Shown: positions 22,451 through 33,963, numbered from the stretch's first letter. The stretch is 64,000 bases of DNA from Pestalotiopsis fici W106-1 (GCF_000516985.1 NW_006917096.1:791606-855605), one strand, 5' to 3'. The notes: a model not told the origin generated them from the sequence alone. Numbers and translations are program-made.

Positions 22451-22819
22451 GACCATTGAGGAGGGTATCTTCGAGGTCAAGTCCACCGCTGGTGACACTC
22501 ACTTGGGTGGTGAGGACTTTGACAACCGTCTGGTCAACCACTTCGTAAGTAGACAATATCCCCTGACATGTCAATCGGAACAACAAGCTAACACATTTAT
22601 TCTTAGGTCAACGAGTTCAAGCGCAAGAACGTATGTCAAGAGAATCCCTATAATAGTTCCCCCTCAAAGTGTTCACAGGCTAACATGAATAATTTACAGA
22701 AGAAGGATCTTTCCACCAACGCCCGCGCTCTGCGCCGTCTCCGCACTGCTTGCGAGCGTGCCAAGCGTACTCTCTCTTCGTCTGCCCAGACTTCCATTGA
22801 GATCGACTCTCTCTTTGAG

Positions 22820-22854
<35 letters not shown>

Positions 22855-23911
22855 TTTCGAGGAGCTCTGCCAGGACCTGTTCCGTTCTACTCTCCAGCCC
22901 GTTGACCGTGTCTTGGCCGATGCCAAGATCGACAAGTCCCAGGTCCACGAGATCGTCCTGGTCGGAGGTTCCACCCGTATCCCCCGTGTCCAGAAGCTCA
23001 TTACCGACTACTTCAACGGCAAGGAGCCCAACAAGTCCATCAACCCCGATGAGGCTGTTGCCTACGGTGCTGCCGTCCAGGCTGCCATTCTCAGCGGTGA
23101 CACTTCCAACAAGTCTACCAACGAGATTCTGCTGCTCGACGTTGCCCCTCTCTCCCTGGGTATCGAGACCGCTGGTGGTATGATGACCAAGCTCATCCCT
23201 CGCAACACCACTATCCCCACCAAGAAGTCGGAGGTCTTCTCCACCTTCTCTGACAACCAGCCTGGTGTCCTTATCCAGGTCTACGAGGGTGAGCGTCAGC
23301 GCACCAAGGACAACAACCTGCTCGGCAAGTTCGAGCTTACTGGTATTCCCCCTGCCCCCCGTGGTGTTCCCCAGATCGAGGTTACCTTCGACCTGGACGC
23401 CAACGGTATTATGAACGTCTCTGCCGTTGAGAAGGGTACCGGCAAGTCCAACAAGATTGTCATCACCAACGACAAGGGCCGTCTGTCCAAGGAGGAGATT
23501 GAGCGCATGCTCAGCGAGGCTGAGAAGTACAAGGAGGAGGATGAGGCTGAGGGCCGCCGTGTCGCAGCCAAGAACGGCCTCGAGTCGTACGCTTACTCTC
23601 TCCGTAACACTCTGGCCGACCCCAAGGTCGAGGAGCAGCTTGATGCCTCCGACAAAGAGACCCTCAAGACTGAGATTGACAAGTGCGTCGCCTGGTTGGA
23701 TGACAGCCAGCAAGCTACTCGTGAGGAGTACGAGGAGCGCCAGAAGGAGCTCGAGGGTATTGCCAACCCCATCATGATGAAGTTCTACGGTGCTGGTGGT
23801 GCTCCTGGCGGCATGCCCGGTGCTGGCGGTGCCCCCGGTGGCTTCCCTGGCGCTGGTGGTGCCCCTGGCGCCGGTGGCGACGACGGCCCCACCGTCGAGG
23901 AGGTCGACTAA
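21695..23911 (+). CDS. hsp70: Cytosolic heat-shock protein 70 (Ssa-type)
   Basis: Five exons (21695-21720, 21786-21847, 21916-22544, 22607-22630, 22700-23911) encode 650 residues. The start [19 protein letters not shown] is the Hsp70 phosphate-1 motif, split by the first intron. [14 protein letters not shown] is phosphate-2 and [13 protein letters not shown] the adenosine motif. The substrate-binding domain follows ([29 protein letters not shown]), then a helical lid, a GGAPGG-rich linker and the terminal EEVD that binds TPR co-chaperones. EEVD with no signal or presequence places it in the cytosol and nucleus. Exon 4 is only 24 nt. Codon use is strongly C-ending, as expected for a highly expressed gene. 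The reverse strand is also open for over 400 codons, a known side effect of this bias in hsp70 genes and not a second gene. Confidence 0.97.
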
Positions 23912-24883
23912 GCGGCTTGTCCCAATTATACCCTCTCTGCTTTCTGTTTCGGCGTTCTTCCGGTGTTTTCGACACAATGGATGGAAATGGCATTTGCTTT
24001 AGAGTTTTCACGTAATGATGATACAGGACAAAAAGTTGCGACATGATGCATGGATGTAGTTTAGATGCGCATCCGATGAACAATATAATATTTCATAAAA
24101 TTTCCATATTCTGATTGCTTTGATCTGTGACACTGGTGATATGAATTAAAAGTTAACATGATCCCGCCATCATTAGTCTGCTTGATTTAAGCAGAATAAT
24201 TTATCTCGTATGCGTGAGATATTCACTCTTTTTACTTTCACTCTACTTATAAGATGTTCGTTCTACTATGGATTAGTATCATCCTCAACTAGCACAATCA
24301 AACTTCTGCTGTTCGTTCACTAAGGGTCACGATTTTAGTAGTTAGGCTCTTCTTCTCTTCTTGTCTATCATCAAAAGTGACACTCAAACCCAATGTCTTT
24401 TGAAATGATACTTCTTAGAGATTCTCACCATAGCCCCCTACCAGCAACCGTGGCATGAGTTGCGAGAACAAAACCAGGAGGCCCGTCTTCGACAACTGCC
24501 CAGGATACCAAGGTTCACAAAGTTGTGTTCAAATCGACCTGAGTGAACATGGGGCGCAGGGAGCACAACAGGGCTTAGGGATCTTGACCCAATGGAAGCC
24601 GAATTTCCGTTGTCCTCTAAATCCCGATCACACATGTAGAGCACATGAAAGTGCAATCATAGAACATAAAGAAATAGTTGAGTGTGTAAGCACCCGTAGA
24701 CTCTGCCCTTGTATCCAGTTCTCACTGCATATTTATCGAGAAATCGTATGTATTATTTCATTACAGACATGGGGACTGAGAATCAGCGAATATGAACAGG
24801 CTCATACAAAAAATCATTCAGTGGGGTGATGGGAGTGATGAGAACTTTTTATTTTACACGTTTATATTTATGTTGAATTATCT
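23912..24883. other. Intergenic between convergent genes
   Basis: This 970-bp AT-rich spacer lies between the 3' ends of HSP70 and EMI1. I see no gene. The HSP70 terminator should lie in the first few hundred bases. Confidence 0.6.
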
Positions 24884-25681
24884 TCAAGCACCCTTCTCTG
24901 TAGCCAAGGCCTCTTGTATGGCCCGTCTCCTCCGAATCTCCATGGCCCACCACTCCTCATCGCTCAATGTTGGAGGATCGTACCGCTCCGTAAATGCTGT
25001 GCCGGCATCCACTTTGCGCTCGCGACTTTCCCAGACGTCGGTGCTGTTGGGCTTACCAGCGCCGTACTTGGCCAACTCGCGAGCGCGGTAGTGATCCCGA
25101 ATGGCGTCCTCCTTGAGTTTGCCAGTCATGGGACGGGTGCGCATACAAAAGAAAAGGTCTTCCCAGTGCTGGGAGCAGGAGCGCACACCGCCCTCACGGT
25201 AGACGGCGTTCCACTGGCCGCCAGGCGACTGGCAGTAAAAGGCGGCGTCGAGAGCATTGCGGCACGACATGGTCGTCGGTAGGAGCGACTCGGAAATGGG
25301 GTCAAGCTGATCGGGATGCTGCCGCACGGCGTCGCGCTCTACCCTTGTGTTAGTATGAGTGTACGACGAGCCCAATGGCGGGGAGGGCTCGGTCTCGGAC
25401 TGTGCGGCGGGCCCCCAGAGGGAGCGCCATGGTGACTCTGATGTCGCTGCTGCCGCCTGTTGACTCGGCCGGCTCTCTTCGGCTCGGGAGGAGGGTGACG
25501 GTCGTTGTGGTTCTGCCGAGGGCTCGCTGCCAAACTCTGATTGAATCTGTGCCATGAATTTGGCAATCTCAGGGTCACTGTACTTTGGCTCGGGTGGTGT
25601 TGGTGCTGCCGTCGCAGTTGTTGCATTCTCGTCGGCCGTGCCTCTCGAGGCCGAGGATGATGATGCCCAGAGCCAGCCCAT
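24884..25681 (-). CDS. EMI1: Early meiotic induction protein 1 homolog (DUF3128, twin CX9C)
   Basis: A single exon of 265 residues starting MGWLWASSSSASRG. The first ~125 residues are low-complexity (Ala, Ser, Pro, Glu). The conserved DUF3128 core follows: C140-x9-C150 in MSCRNALDAAFYC and C169-x9-C179 in RSCSQHWEDLFFC, a twin CX9C pair of the CHCH type. RDHYRARELAKYG and DVWESRERKV are also typical. The family includes yeast Emi1 and fission yeast Emr1, which regulates ER-mitochondria contact foci. A role at mitochondria is therefore expected. The ATG was chosen because the frame upstream is not conserved-looking (SYTYTHVHTTDT). It is divergent from YME2, another mitochondrial gene. Confidence 0.88.
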   Translation of the reverse strand: MGWLWASSSSASRGTADENATTATAAPTPPEPKYSDPEIAKFMAQIQSEFGSEPSAEPQRPSPSSRAEESRPSQQAAAATSESPWRSLWGPAAQSETEPSPPLGSSYTHTNTRVERDAVRQHPDQLDPISESLLPTTMSCRNALDAAFYCQSPGGQWNAVYREGGVRSCSQHWEDLFFCMRTRPMTGKLKEDAIRDHYRARELAKYGAGKPNSTDVWESRERKVDAGTAFTERYDPPTLSDEEWWAMEIRRRRAIQEALATEKGA

Positions 25682-26486
25682 TGTGTCGGTGGTGTGTACG
25701 TGTGTGTATGTGTATGAATTGGTCGCTAAGAGAAAGCGGTTGTATGGAATGGCCAAGGAGGAACAACTCTCAATAAGAGCAGTCTCCAAGATATATTTCC
25801 CAATGGCCTCAAGAGAAGAAGCTCTCGGAAGGGGAATTCCGGCCGGCGAGGGGTAAGTGTTGGCTGTTCAGGAACCAGCCCAGGTCTCGTGATTTGTATG
25901 CAGCGTTGCGCCGTGATTGACAGTATTCCGGCCAATAGCAGCAAAAAGAGGGCAGTCCTTGCAGATGATGCGACCAGCCCTGTGCTGCAGAAGGGGATGC
26001 TCGTGGCAAGACGCTTGGCTGTGGCTTTGGTATACTTTGGCGCAAGAAGTATAACAATTGGCCGTGAAGTGTATACAGTGATGGCTCTTGATGCTTGCGT
26101 ATGAGCTCACACAATGGTCATATGCTCTCGTCTGGTCGCCGATATACAACTTCAGCAAATCCTCGCGATAAGCCAAAAAGTTCATCGCACTTTGGCTGTC
26201 AGGTGGCGCCAAATCTGTGGCGCTCCTGGTCAACGAGTTTCGAAGCACGGACCCTCTAGTCGCGACTTTGCTAAAAGCTCGCGTTGACAACCCGCCAATG
26301 ACCTCATAAATATCTTACGTACTTTTTCAGTTGGTTAGCAAGCTGCAGATTGGAGCTAAGATCGATCCACGCAAGGAACTGCCAACTCAGCCAAACTCCC
26401 AGAAAGTATATATCCAGCTGAACGCGCCCGCTAAAAAACAAAGCCAAGATCGTTTTGATCATGGGCGTCGTTGTGCAAGTTTTGCA
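25682..26486. promoter_or_regulatory. Shared upstream region of EMI1 and YME2
   Basis: These 805 bp separate two divergent genes for mitochondrial proteins. Several short frames on both strands read as non-coding. A short upstream ORF starts at 26461 and overlaps the YME2 start (listed separately). No defined promoter motif was recognised. Confidence 0.45.
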
Positions 26487-26490
26487 ATGA
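26461..26490 (+). promoter_or_regulatory. Short upstream ORF overlapping the YME2 start codon
   Basis: An ATG at 26461 opens nine codons (MGVVVQVLQ) and stops at TGA 26488-26490. The stop overlaps the YME2 ATG (26487-26489) in the arrangement ATGA. If the transcript begins upstream of 26461, this would lower or couple translation of YME2. Whether the mRNA includes it is not visible here. Confidence 0.4.
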
Positions 26491-29329
26491 TTTCAAGACA
26501 CGTCGGCCTCGGCCACTGGGCCCCGGCTGGACTTCAGAGGCACCGCATAGCTTCTGCCTCTACAACAGTCACTGCATCTCGGTTACTACGTCCCACGATC
26601 GCTACAAGGATCCCTTGCGCCAGATTCGAGTCCACCACGACCACGACCACAACACCCGAGGATACTACCGGTCATATTTCTGCTGCCTCTAATGAGTCCA
26701 TTATTTGGATCGATAGTGAGTTGAACCACTTTTGTGTTTATGGGAACTTGTCTATTCTCATGGAGCTCCTCTGTCCAAACGATCAGAGATCACGCGGGTG
26801 TCATTGGGGTCGATACTCCAGTGGGCAACGATTCAAAGAAATTGCTGGTGGTCAAAACGTGAGCAATCACTCAGTTTTACTGACGGCCCTACACAGATCT
26901 ATTCCCACTAAAGCTCACCGGTCTACTACGAGCACCATGGCAGAGTCCGGACAGGGACGTGTCGGAGCTTTTGAAGCGGTTCCACAACTCCAATCTCGGA
27001 ATCATGGATCCCATCAACATGGTCAAACGAGCTATTCCAGACAGTCTTCCCGTCAAAGTGACTGAGATCCTGCCGAGATTAAAAGATGGCGGAGCGTTTG
27101 TCAAGTTTTCTCATCCCCAAGGACTGCCAGCCAAGGAGATTGAAGGAACAATTTCTCAGCGCCTTCAAGACAATCCGATTAAACCATTTTTCAGCCCCTT
27201 CAGAGGTATTTCTGCAGGTCTTGTCAAGGGCGTGCCCTGGCTTGAGGATCTGCATCGTTTTCCTTACTCACGGCTTAAGGTTGAATTTGTTGCTCCCAAC
27301 CCGGGTGAGGAAGCGGTCGAGTTGTCACAGGAGGATCTCTATGTCATTTTCCGCAAGTATGGAAAGATTGCCGAGATCACTTCGCAGCCATTTGACTCCA
27401 AGGTTCTGCCCAAGTATGCCTACGTCGACTTTGCCTTTGTGAGAGATGCCATCATGGCCCGCAACTGCCTTCACGGCTTTGTCTGCCCGTCGAATCTCGG
27501 CGGTGGCAAGACTGGCACGAAGCTACGCATGTCTTATGAGCAGAAAGTAAAGGCCCACAATATCTGGAACTGGATCACAAACCACCCGAGAATAGTGATT
27601 CCCGTTCTCGTCGCGCTTCTCACTGGTATCACCGTGGTTGTTTTCGATCCCATCAGATCCTTCTTCGTCAAGGCTCACGTGCAGAGAAAATTCCGTTTGA
27701 GCAACAGCAAGTTGTACAGATGGCTGAGACGCCAGACTTCAGACATATTCTCGTTCCGATCAGGACACAAGGGAGAGCAGGCTGGGCTCAACGCCATATG
27801 GAGCCACCGAAAGGATGTGATTGACACAATCCAGAAATGGTTAATGGAAACGGCAGAGACATTCATTGTCATACAAGGCCCTCGAGGCTCTGGTAAAAAG
27901 GAACTCGTTCTAGACCAAGCGTTGAAAGGTCGGAGAAACGTCCTCGTCATTGACTGCAAACCTATTATCGAAGCCCGAGGAGAATCAGCTACCATCAAGA
28001 AGATGGCAGCGCAAGTGGGATATCGACCCATCTTTTCATGGGCCAATAGCATGAGTAGCATGGTCGATCTTGCCGTCCAAAGCACTACTGGAGTCAAGGC
28101 TGGGTTTTCGGAGACTCTCGAGGCTCAATTGCAAAAGATTCTGCAGACAACCGCTGAAGCGCTGGGCGAGATTGACATCTCTACTCGCACCAAGGATGAT
28201 GTGGACGCATCCCTACCTGTCGATGCGTGGCTCGAAACGCACCCTGAGAAACGCTCCGTTGTCGTTATTGACAACTTCCTCCACAAGAATGGCGAAGGCA
28301 ACACCATTGTTTACGACAAGATCGCCGAGTGGGCTGCTGCCCTGGTTCAATCAAATGTTGCCCATGTCATCTTCCTTACGAACGACTCTTCCTACTCAAA
28401 GTCCCTCTCGAAGTCTCTACCAGACAGAGTCTTCCGTCAGGTAGCACTGGGTGATCTGTCTCCTGATGTGGCCAAGCGATTTGTTATCAGTCACCTCGAG
28501 GGTAATGATGAGCCCCTGCAGGAAATCGAGTCTGATGATGGCGAGGAAAAGCCCGTGGCGAAGCCCAAGAAGCACAACTTGAAGGGACTCGATCAATGCA
28601 TCGGAACTCTTGGGGGACGACTAACTGACCTGGAATTCCTGGCACGGCGCCTGAAGGCTGGACAGTCGCCACAAGAAGCGGTCGAAGAAATCACTGGTGA
28701 GTGCCGAATCACATACTTACGACTACAAGGCGAAGATGAGACATACTGATATATTCTATAACATAGATCAATCTGCTTCCGAGATCTTGAAGATGTTCTT
28801 GTTGGCAGGAAAGGTAGCGGCTGATGGTACGGGTAAAACATGGTCTGTGGAACAATCTTGGTACCTCGTCAAAGCACTATCTTCAAGCGAAAAGGAGGGT
28901 CTTCGTTACCACGAGGTGCTGCGTTCCGACACGTTCGCCTCGTCCACGAGCGTTTCCGATGGCGAAGCTGCCCTGGAGGGACTGACAAATGCAGAACTGA
29001 TCACGGTCAAGAGCAACAATGGCCGACCAGAGAAGATCACACCTGGCAAGCCCGTATACCAGGCTGCCTTTAAGAAGCTGACAGAGGACAAGGTTCTCTC
29101 GGCTGCCATGGACTTGAATGTGCTTACCGAATTGAGCAAGGTGGAAGGCAAGACGATTGAAAAGGTCGAGAACGAGCTTGCTCTGCTTGGCAGCCTACCC
29201 AGACAGCCCGCGCAAACTGCTGGCAGAATCAACTACCTTCTGGCCAAGCTAGAGACTAGCCAGAGAAAGGTTGAGGCGTACGAGAAGGAGATGGCGCCTC
29301 TCAAGAAGACACTTGCTACGGAATACTAG
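26487..29329 (+). CDS. YME2: Mitochondrial inner-membrane protein Yme2/Rna12
   Basis: Three exons (26487-26715, 26897-28696, 28767-29329) encode 863 residues. The N-terminus (MISRHVGLGHW...RLLRPTIATRIPCARF) is a basic mitochondrial presequence. Splicing of the first intron gives DNLFPLKLTGLLRAPWQ, typical of the family. An RNA-recognition-like region lies at about 202-292 (LYVIFRKYGKIAEI), one membrane segment at about 308-328 (IVIPVLVALLTGITVVVF), and a P-loop GPRGSGKK at 404-411 starts the RNA12/AAA-type domain. The C-terminus is helical. Yeast Yme2 keeps mitochondrial nucleoids and inner membrane in order, and mutants show mtDNA escape. The first intron, 181 nt, is long for this window; the second is 70 nt. 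Confidence 0.93.
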
Positions 29330-29913
29330 CTCGCTGCCAGAGCGGATAAGGTTGAACCGAAATGTAACGATATATGCATGGCGATGGTGGACAAAACACG
29401 GGCCGAGGTGTCGGTGAGATAGCTCGCAGAGTATGATTTGCAGTACATACGGGCATTGATACCCTTCTCAATTTCTTCTCGGAAAAAAGGCAACATTATA
29501 CAATTGTAAAACTATTCAGAGTCCAACTCTTCCATGTTGCAATGTTTTTCACTTATCCTTTGACCACGATTATGCCGGGACCAGGAAAGAATTCTTATCA
29601 AGTGGTATCATTCATACTGCATAGAAAATGCCGTTTGGCCGTCCGGGTCTCGAGAGTAAAACGCCCGTAAAAGTCAGTTTCCCAAAGCGTGTCACTCACT
29701 ACCCTCCACATTGTGAAATGTATATATGCGTCAAGTAGCTGCCACTCACTCCCAAAAAATTGAATCTTGCAAGGACAATTGTGGGACTGTTGAATGCGCT
29801 TTCACGATCCTGTCTTCATCGCCTCTCTTTTTTCACTTTGTCCGACAAATGTGATAATTGACCCTGTTTTCACTTGTACATTTATTTCATTGAATTTCTC
29901 TGGGCCCTCCCAA
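29330..29913. other. Intergenic between convergent genes
   Basis: A 584-bp spacer between the 3' ends of YME2 and MIF2. It holds no gene that I can see. Confidence 0.65.
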
Positions 29914-32108
29914 CTACATTTCTTGGCTATCTGCAGGGGGCGGTGCTACCTCGCATCCTTGACAGAAAAACAGCCGCGAAGGCCTATCCGTATCGTTTTT
30001 AATACTATAGTGATTTCCTATATTGCAGGTCAGCCTTGGATATCTACCATTCATGTCAAGAGTTGTTGTTCGCTTACCTCTAGGAACGAAAAAGGTACCG
30101 CCCTTTGATATCCTAAAAGTGGTTGATGCGACAGTCACCTCCACATTGCCGTAGTGTACGAAAAAGACCATTTGCATCTTTCTGGCATTCTTGGTACGCT
30201 TTTCCGATTGAGGCGGCAAGTCGACAATACCCGAACCGAAAAATGGTAGAGTCATGGTCTTGGCGAAGCGGAATGTGGCGTCCTTGATGTCCTTCATCTG
30301 GATCGCCGATTCTGATATGGCAAGCTCTTCTTCGGCAACCTCTACCTGATCGTCGTCATGTGGTGGGTTGAGTTCATATTCGGGATGCCAATAGATGCAT
30401 TCGCCAATCATTCGACCTGGTTCGTCTTCCCATTCTTGGCGTTCTTCTTCTTCTTCCTCCTCAATCTCGGAAACGCGTCGCTTGTGCCGCCTACCTGGAC
30501 CGCCAGAACCAGAACCAGAAGCAGGCCTGCCCCGACGTCTTTTAGGTTGATCCTCGTCATACTCAACCCGCACAACACCTTTGATTTTGGAGCCGATCTT
30601 GATGCGACGGCCATTCTTGTCTTCAATAACCTCCTCGTCATCTTCCTCTTCGTCATAGTCATAGCGCTCACCTCGCCAGAATTCCAACGGCTTGGTAGAC
30701 ACCCTACCAGATCGGGTCGTCTTGACTTCGAATTCATCGCGTCTTTGACTGACCAGACTGCGTCTTTTTGGCATTGGTGGGCGGCGCGGCACAGCACCTG
30801 GATCCTCTGCATCCACATCCGTCATCTTTGGTTTCCGACCGGGCTTGGCTTTTGCTGCTACTGCTTGAGGCGCTTGAGGAGCCTTGGCCTTGCTCTCACT
30901 CGGTTTCGGGGCGGCCTTTGCTTTCTTGACATTGCGCACTTCTGCCGCACTCGACGTTCCTTGATCCGGGCGGTCTTTATTCTTTGTCAAAGATGGCCTT
31001 CCTTTCGGCCGTTTCGCAGGTTTCAAGGGTTCAGCTTCTTCCACCAAAGGTCTCTTGCCGGGCCGGCCGCGCTTCTTCTTGGAAGGCTCCTCGTGCTCCT
31101 CTGATGCATCGCGCGCTGGTTCCGGTTCTGGTTCCGACTCCTCCTCTACAGGCGGTGAAACTGCCTTGGGCTTGCGACCACGCTTCTTTGGCTGAGGTTT
31201 CTCGACTGGCGCAGGCTCTTCTTCTGATTCCTCTTCTTCTGGAACATCTTCCTCTTCAGGCGACTCGTCACGTATTGAGTCCTGCTCAACATCATCTCCA
31301 TCAGCGTTGAGGAAGTCCATTGGCTCATCTTCTTCCTCTTCCTCTTCCTCATCCTCCTCTTCTTCCTCCACTTCAGGAGATCGCTGCTTTTTTCGTCGCG
31401 GAGTGGGCTCCTCGTCGGATTCGTTATGCACGTATCCGTTGACCCTTGATGGCTTTGTTCCCAGCGCTTTGGAAGCCTGACTTGCCCCCTTTGCAAATTG
31501 ACTGGAACTCTTTGCCTGCGAGTGGCCATTGGCGACGGGCTTCCTCTTTGGACTTTTGGAAAAGTCCAGTAGCCTCTTGGGAGACTTGGCGGGGCTGGGT
31601 TGCTCCTCCCCATCTTCAGCATAGCTGCCACGAATAGGCGAGGACGTGCGTGCAACGTGCGGGTTGTGGCGCGCTGGTGAATTCAAAAAGGTCTTGCCTG
31701 GCGATCGCGCCTTGGGAATCGATAGTCTTTCCCTGGCTTTGCGGCTGACGGTCGCGGGACCCATGGTAGAAGCTATATGAAATCAGCCATTCCGAGCAGC
31801 AGTAGCAGTGTCTCATGGTCGCGATATGCCGCGCATACCCTCATCGATATCCATGTCTTGTTCGTCCTCGGATTCGGGATCGGAGGAGAAAATATTATCA
31901 GCTGGTTCCATTCCATATTCATCGCGCTCGCCAGTATCTGTGAGCGTAACACCGGTTTTCCTGTGAAGAGAAGAATTAGTGCTCTGTTACAGCACCATAT
32001 GGCGCGTTGATATCTAGATGGCACGTACCGTCCTTGGACACCGAGCTCGTAAACCTGCTCATTTTGCGCCTGCGGATTGCGCCGCTGCGCCTGAGGACGA
32101 GGTGGCAT
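29914..32108 (-). CDS. MIF2: Inner kinetochore protein Mif2 (CENP-C homolog)
   Basis: Four exons (32108-32029, 31960-31839, 31772-30078, 30017-29914) encode 666 residues. The N-terminus (MPPRPQAQRRNPQAQ, YELGVQGRKTGVTLTDTG) matches the Mif2 N-terminal region that contacts the Mis12 complex. A long charged middle holds serine-proline sites, poly-glutamate runs and several AT-hook-like cores (KKRGRKPK, KKRGRPGK, RRRGRPAS). The CENP-C signature, RSGRVSTKPLEFWRGERYDY at about 421-440, binds CENP-A nucleosomes. A C-terminal cupin (KGGTFFVPRGNHYSIKND, RLFFCQGCE) dimerises the protein. The last intron is 60 nt, a multiple of three and stop-free, so a naive reading would add 20 residues in the cupin; it has good splice ends (GTAAGC, branch CTGAC, ATATAG). 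The gene is divergent from RNH201. Confidence 0.92.
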
Positions 32109-32880
32109 TTCGGAGGAGACTAGAATCGATGCTCGGTCTTGGTATTGACAAATTCCAGCGCTGGATCGATGCGCGACAAAAATGTCATCGAATGCGCTGC
32201 CTTGGCACGTCAAGTTTTGGTGATAGCTTCCTTTGGACGCGTCCCGTTCCAGGAGCTTGTTGTATGTATGCTAATGCTACTATGTGAAAGTGGGGATTGG
32301 ATGTGCTTGGATGTTTATTTTAGCGACTGCGCAGCCGTTGATGGGGCAAAGACGTCGCTAGACGCACCTGCTGCTGTATGGTTGATCCTCATTGGTTCAA
32401 TGAGACCAGGCTTTAGCTGGCTTTAGCTAGCTAGACGCCCCCCACACACTGGAAGAAGCACTGAAAGAGTCAAAGACAAGACGCGTGAAATGCCTCGGGG
32501 TTTTCTCACCAGACGCGTCCCACTTAAGAGCAGCTGCTTGTACGTATTGAATGTACCACCTCTAGTACAGTCTTTCTCTTTCAAGTCACAAGAGACAGTA
32601 ACAGATATTCTTGTTGTTTCTATTTATGAGTTTGAATGGAAGCACATCGATTGATTTAGTTCTAACCTTTCAAGAACATTTCAAATTATTGCTACATCGC
32701 AATTCCTCGCCAAGGATCCTGACTCCAGCTCGTCGTCACTTTACACACTTATACCAACCAGACAAGTTTGCAATATCACCAGTCGCCCCAACGATTGGTT
32801 TGCGACTGTCGCACCATATACCCTTTCCACAACTGCTGCCTTGATAGATACAACGGCAAATCACACAAATCTTGCCAAAC
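32109..32880. promoter_or_regulatory. Shared upstream region of MIF2 and RNH201
   Basis: These 772 bp lie between two divergent genes and should hold both promoters. I could not identify specific elements, and no open frame here looks coding. Confidence 0.45.
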
Positions 32881-33963
32881 ATGGAGGACATACAAATGAC
32901 CGATGATGCGCCCAACCTCGCTCTCGAGACCCCCATCTCCGACGTCTTCGTCCCTCCCTCGATCCACCGAGACGAACTCCTCTGTGGCGACTCCTACGAG
33001 CACTACTCGCCCGTACCGCCGTCCCTGCTTGCCTCCAACCCCGACACCCCAGGCGAGCCGTGCTGTCTGGGCGTCGACGAGGCCGGCCGCGGCCCGGTGC
33101 TGGGCCCCATGGTCTACGGCGTCTTCTACCTGCCCCTGCCGCTGTCGGACCCGCTGCTCAAGACGACGCACCACTTTGACGACTCCAAGGTCCTGACGCC
33201 GGCGGTGCGGTCGGACCTGATGCAGACCCTGTGCACGTCCGGGTCGGACCTGCACACGTCGTGCGGCTGGGCCACGAGCTCGCTGTCGGCGCGCGACATT
33301 GGCGCCGGCATGCTGCGGCCCGGCGCCGCCATGTACAACCTCAACGCCCAGGCCATGGACGCCACCATTTCCCTCATCCGCGGCGTCCTGGCCCGCGGCG
33401 TCAATGTCCGCGAAATCTACGTCGACACCATTGGCCAGCCCGCCGTCTATCAAAAGAAGCTCGAGCGCGTCTTCCCCACCACCAAGATCACCGTCGCCAA
33501 AAAGGCCGACTCGCTGTACCCCAGCGTCAGTGCCGCCTCCGTCTGCGCCAAGGTCACGAGGGACGCCTCGCTCGAGGTCCTCTATGAAGTTCATGGTGCG
33601 GACAGTGCCCAAGAGGACAAGGAGGATGTCGAAGAGGATGCCAAGGTTTCTACGAGCAAAAAGGCCAAAAAGGACGAAGGCATGGCATGGGGATCCGGCT
33701 ATCCTTCCGATGCGCGCTGCGTTGGCTGGCTACGGACGAATATGCATCCCGTCTTTGGTTGGGGTCCTGAGTGCAGATTCAGCTGGGGCACTGCAAAAGA
33801 CATGCTTGACAGCAAGGGCGGCGTCAAAATCGAGTGGCCAGTGGATGAGGAAGAAGGTACAAGTCGCATGACCGATTTCTTTGTAGAAAGCGACTCAAAA
33901 GACAATGATGCCGATGAGCTGGGTACATGGTTCGGAACACCCGTCGGTCAGGAAGCCTTCTGA
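32881..33963 (+). CDS. RNH201: Ribonuclease H2 catalytic subunit A
   Basis: A single exon of 360 residues. The first ATG is at 32881 (MEDIQMTDDAPNL); the open frame extends nine bases upstream only to a TTG. The four metal-binding acidic residues are visible: D66 and E67 in CLGVDEAGRGPVLGPM, D182 in IYVDTIGQPAVYQ, and D210 in AKKADSLYPSVSAASV. FDDSKVLTP is the other strongly conserved block. A lysine/glutamate-rich insertion (QEDKEDVEEDAKVS, KKAKKDEG) precedes the conserved SGYPSD and HPVFGWGPECRFSWGT end. The enzyme cuts the RNA strand of RNA-DNA hybrids and removes single ribonucleotides from DNA, working in the nucleus with subunits B and C. GC content and C-ending codons are high in the first 700 bases. 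Confidence 0.95.
   Translation: MEDIQMTDDAPNLALETPISDVFVPPSIHRDELLCGDSYEHYSPVPPSLLASNPDTPGEPCCLGVDEAGRGPVLGPMVYGVFYLPLPLSDPLLKTTHHFDDSKVLTPAVRSDLMQTLCTSGSDLHTSCGWATSSLSARDIGAGMLRPGAAMYNLNAQAMDATISLIRGVLARGVNVREIYVDTIGQPAVYQKKLERVFPTTKITVAKKADSLYPSVSAASVCAKVTRDASLEVLYEVHGADSAQEDKEDVEEDAKVSTSKKAKKDEGMAWGSGYPSDARCVGWLRTNMHPVFGWGPECRFSWGTAKDMLDSKGGVKIEWPVDEEEGTSRMTDFFVESDSKDNDADELGTWFGTPVGQEAF

Noticed and set aside
22694..23977. Long open frame of about 427 codons on the minus strand opposite HSP70
   Set aside because: It is a codon-bias shadow of the highly biased HSP70 gene, with leucine/valine/glycine-rich sequence and no domain.
25332..25365. Intron-like branch and acceptor (TACTAAC ... GGGTAG, minus strand) inside EMI1
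   Set aside because: No plausible donor lies at a usable distance upstream and the frame is open and consistent across it.
32872..32880. Three-codon extension of RNH201
   Set aside because: It begins with TTG; ATG 32881 is the first real start.
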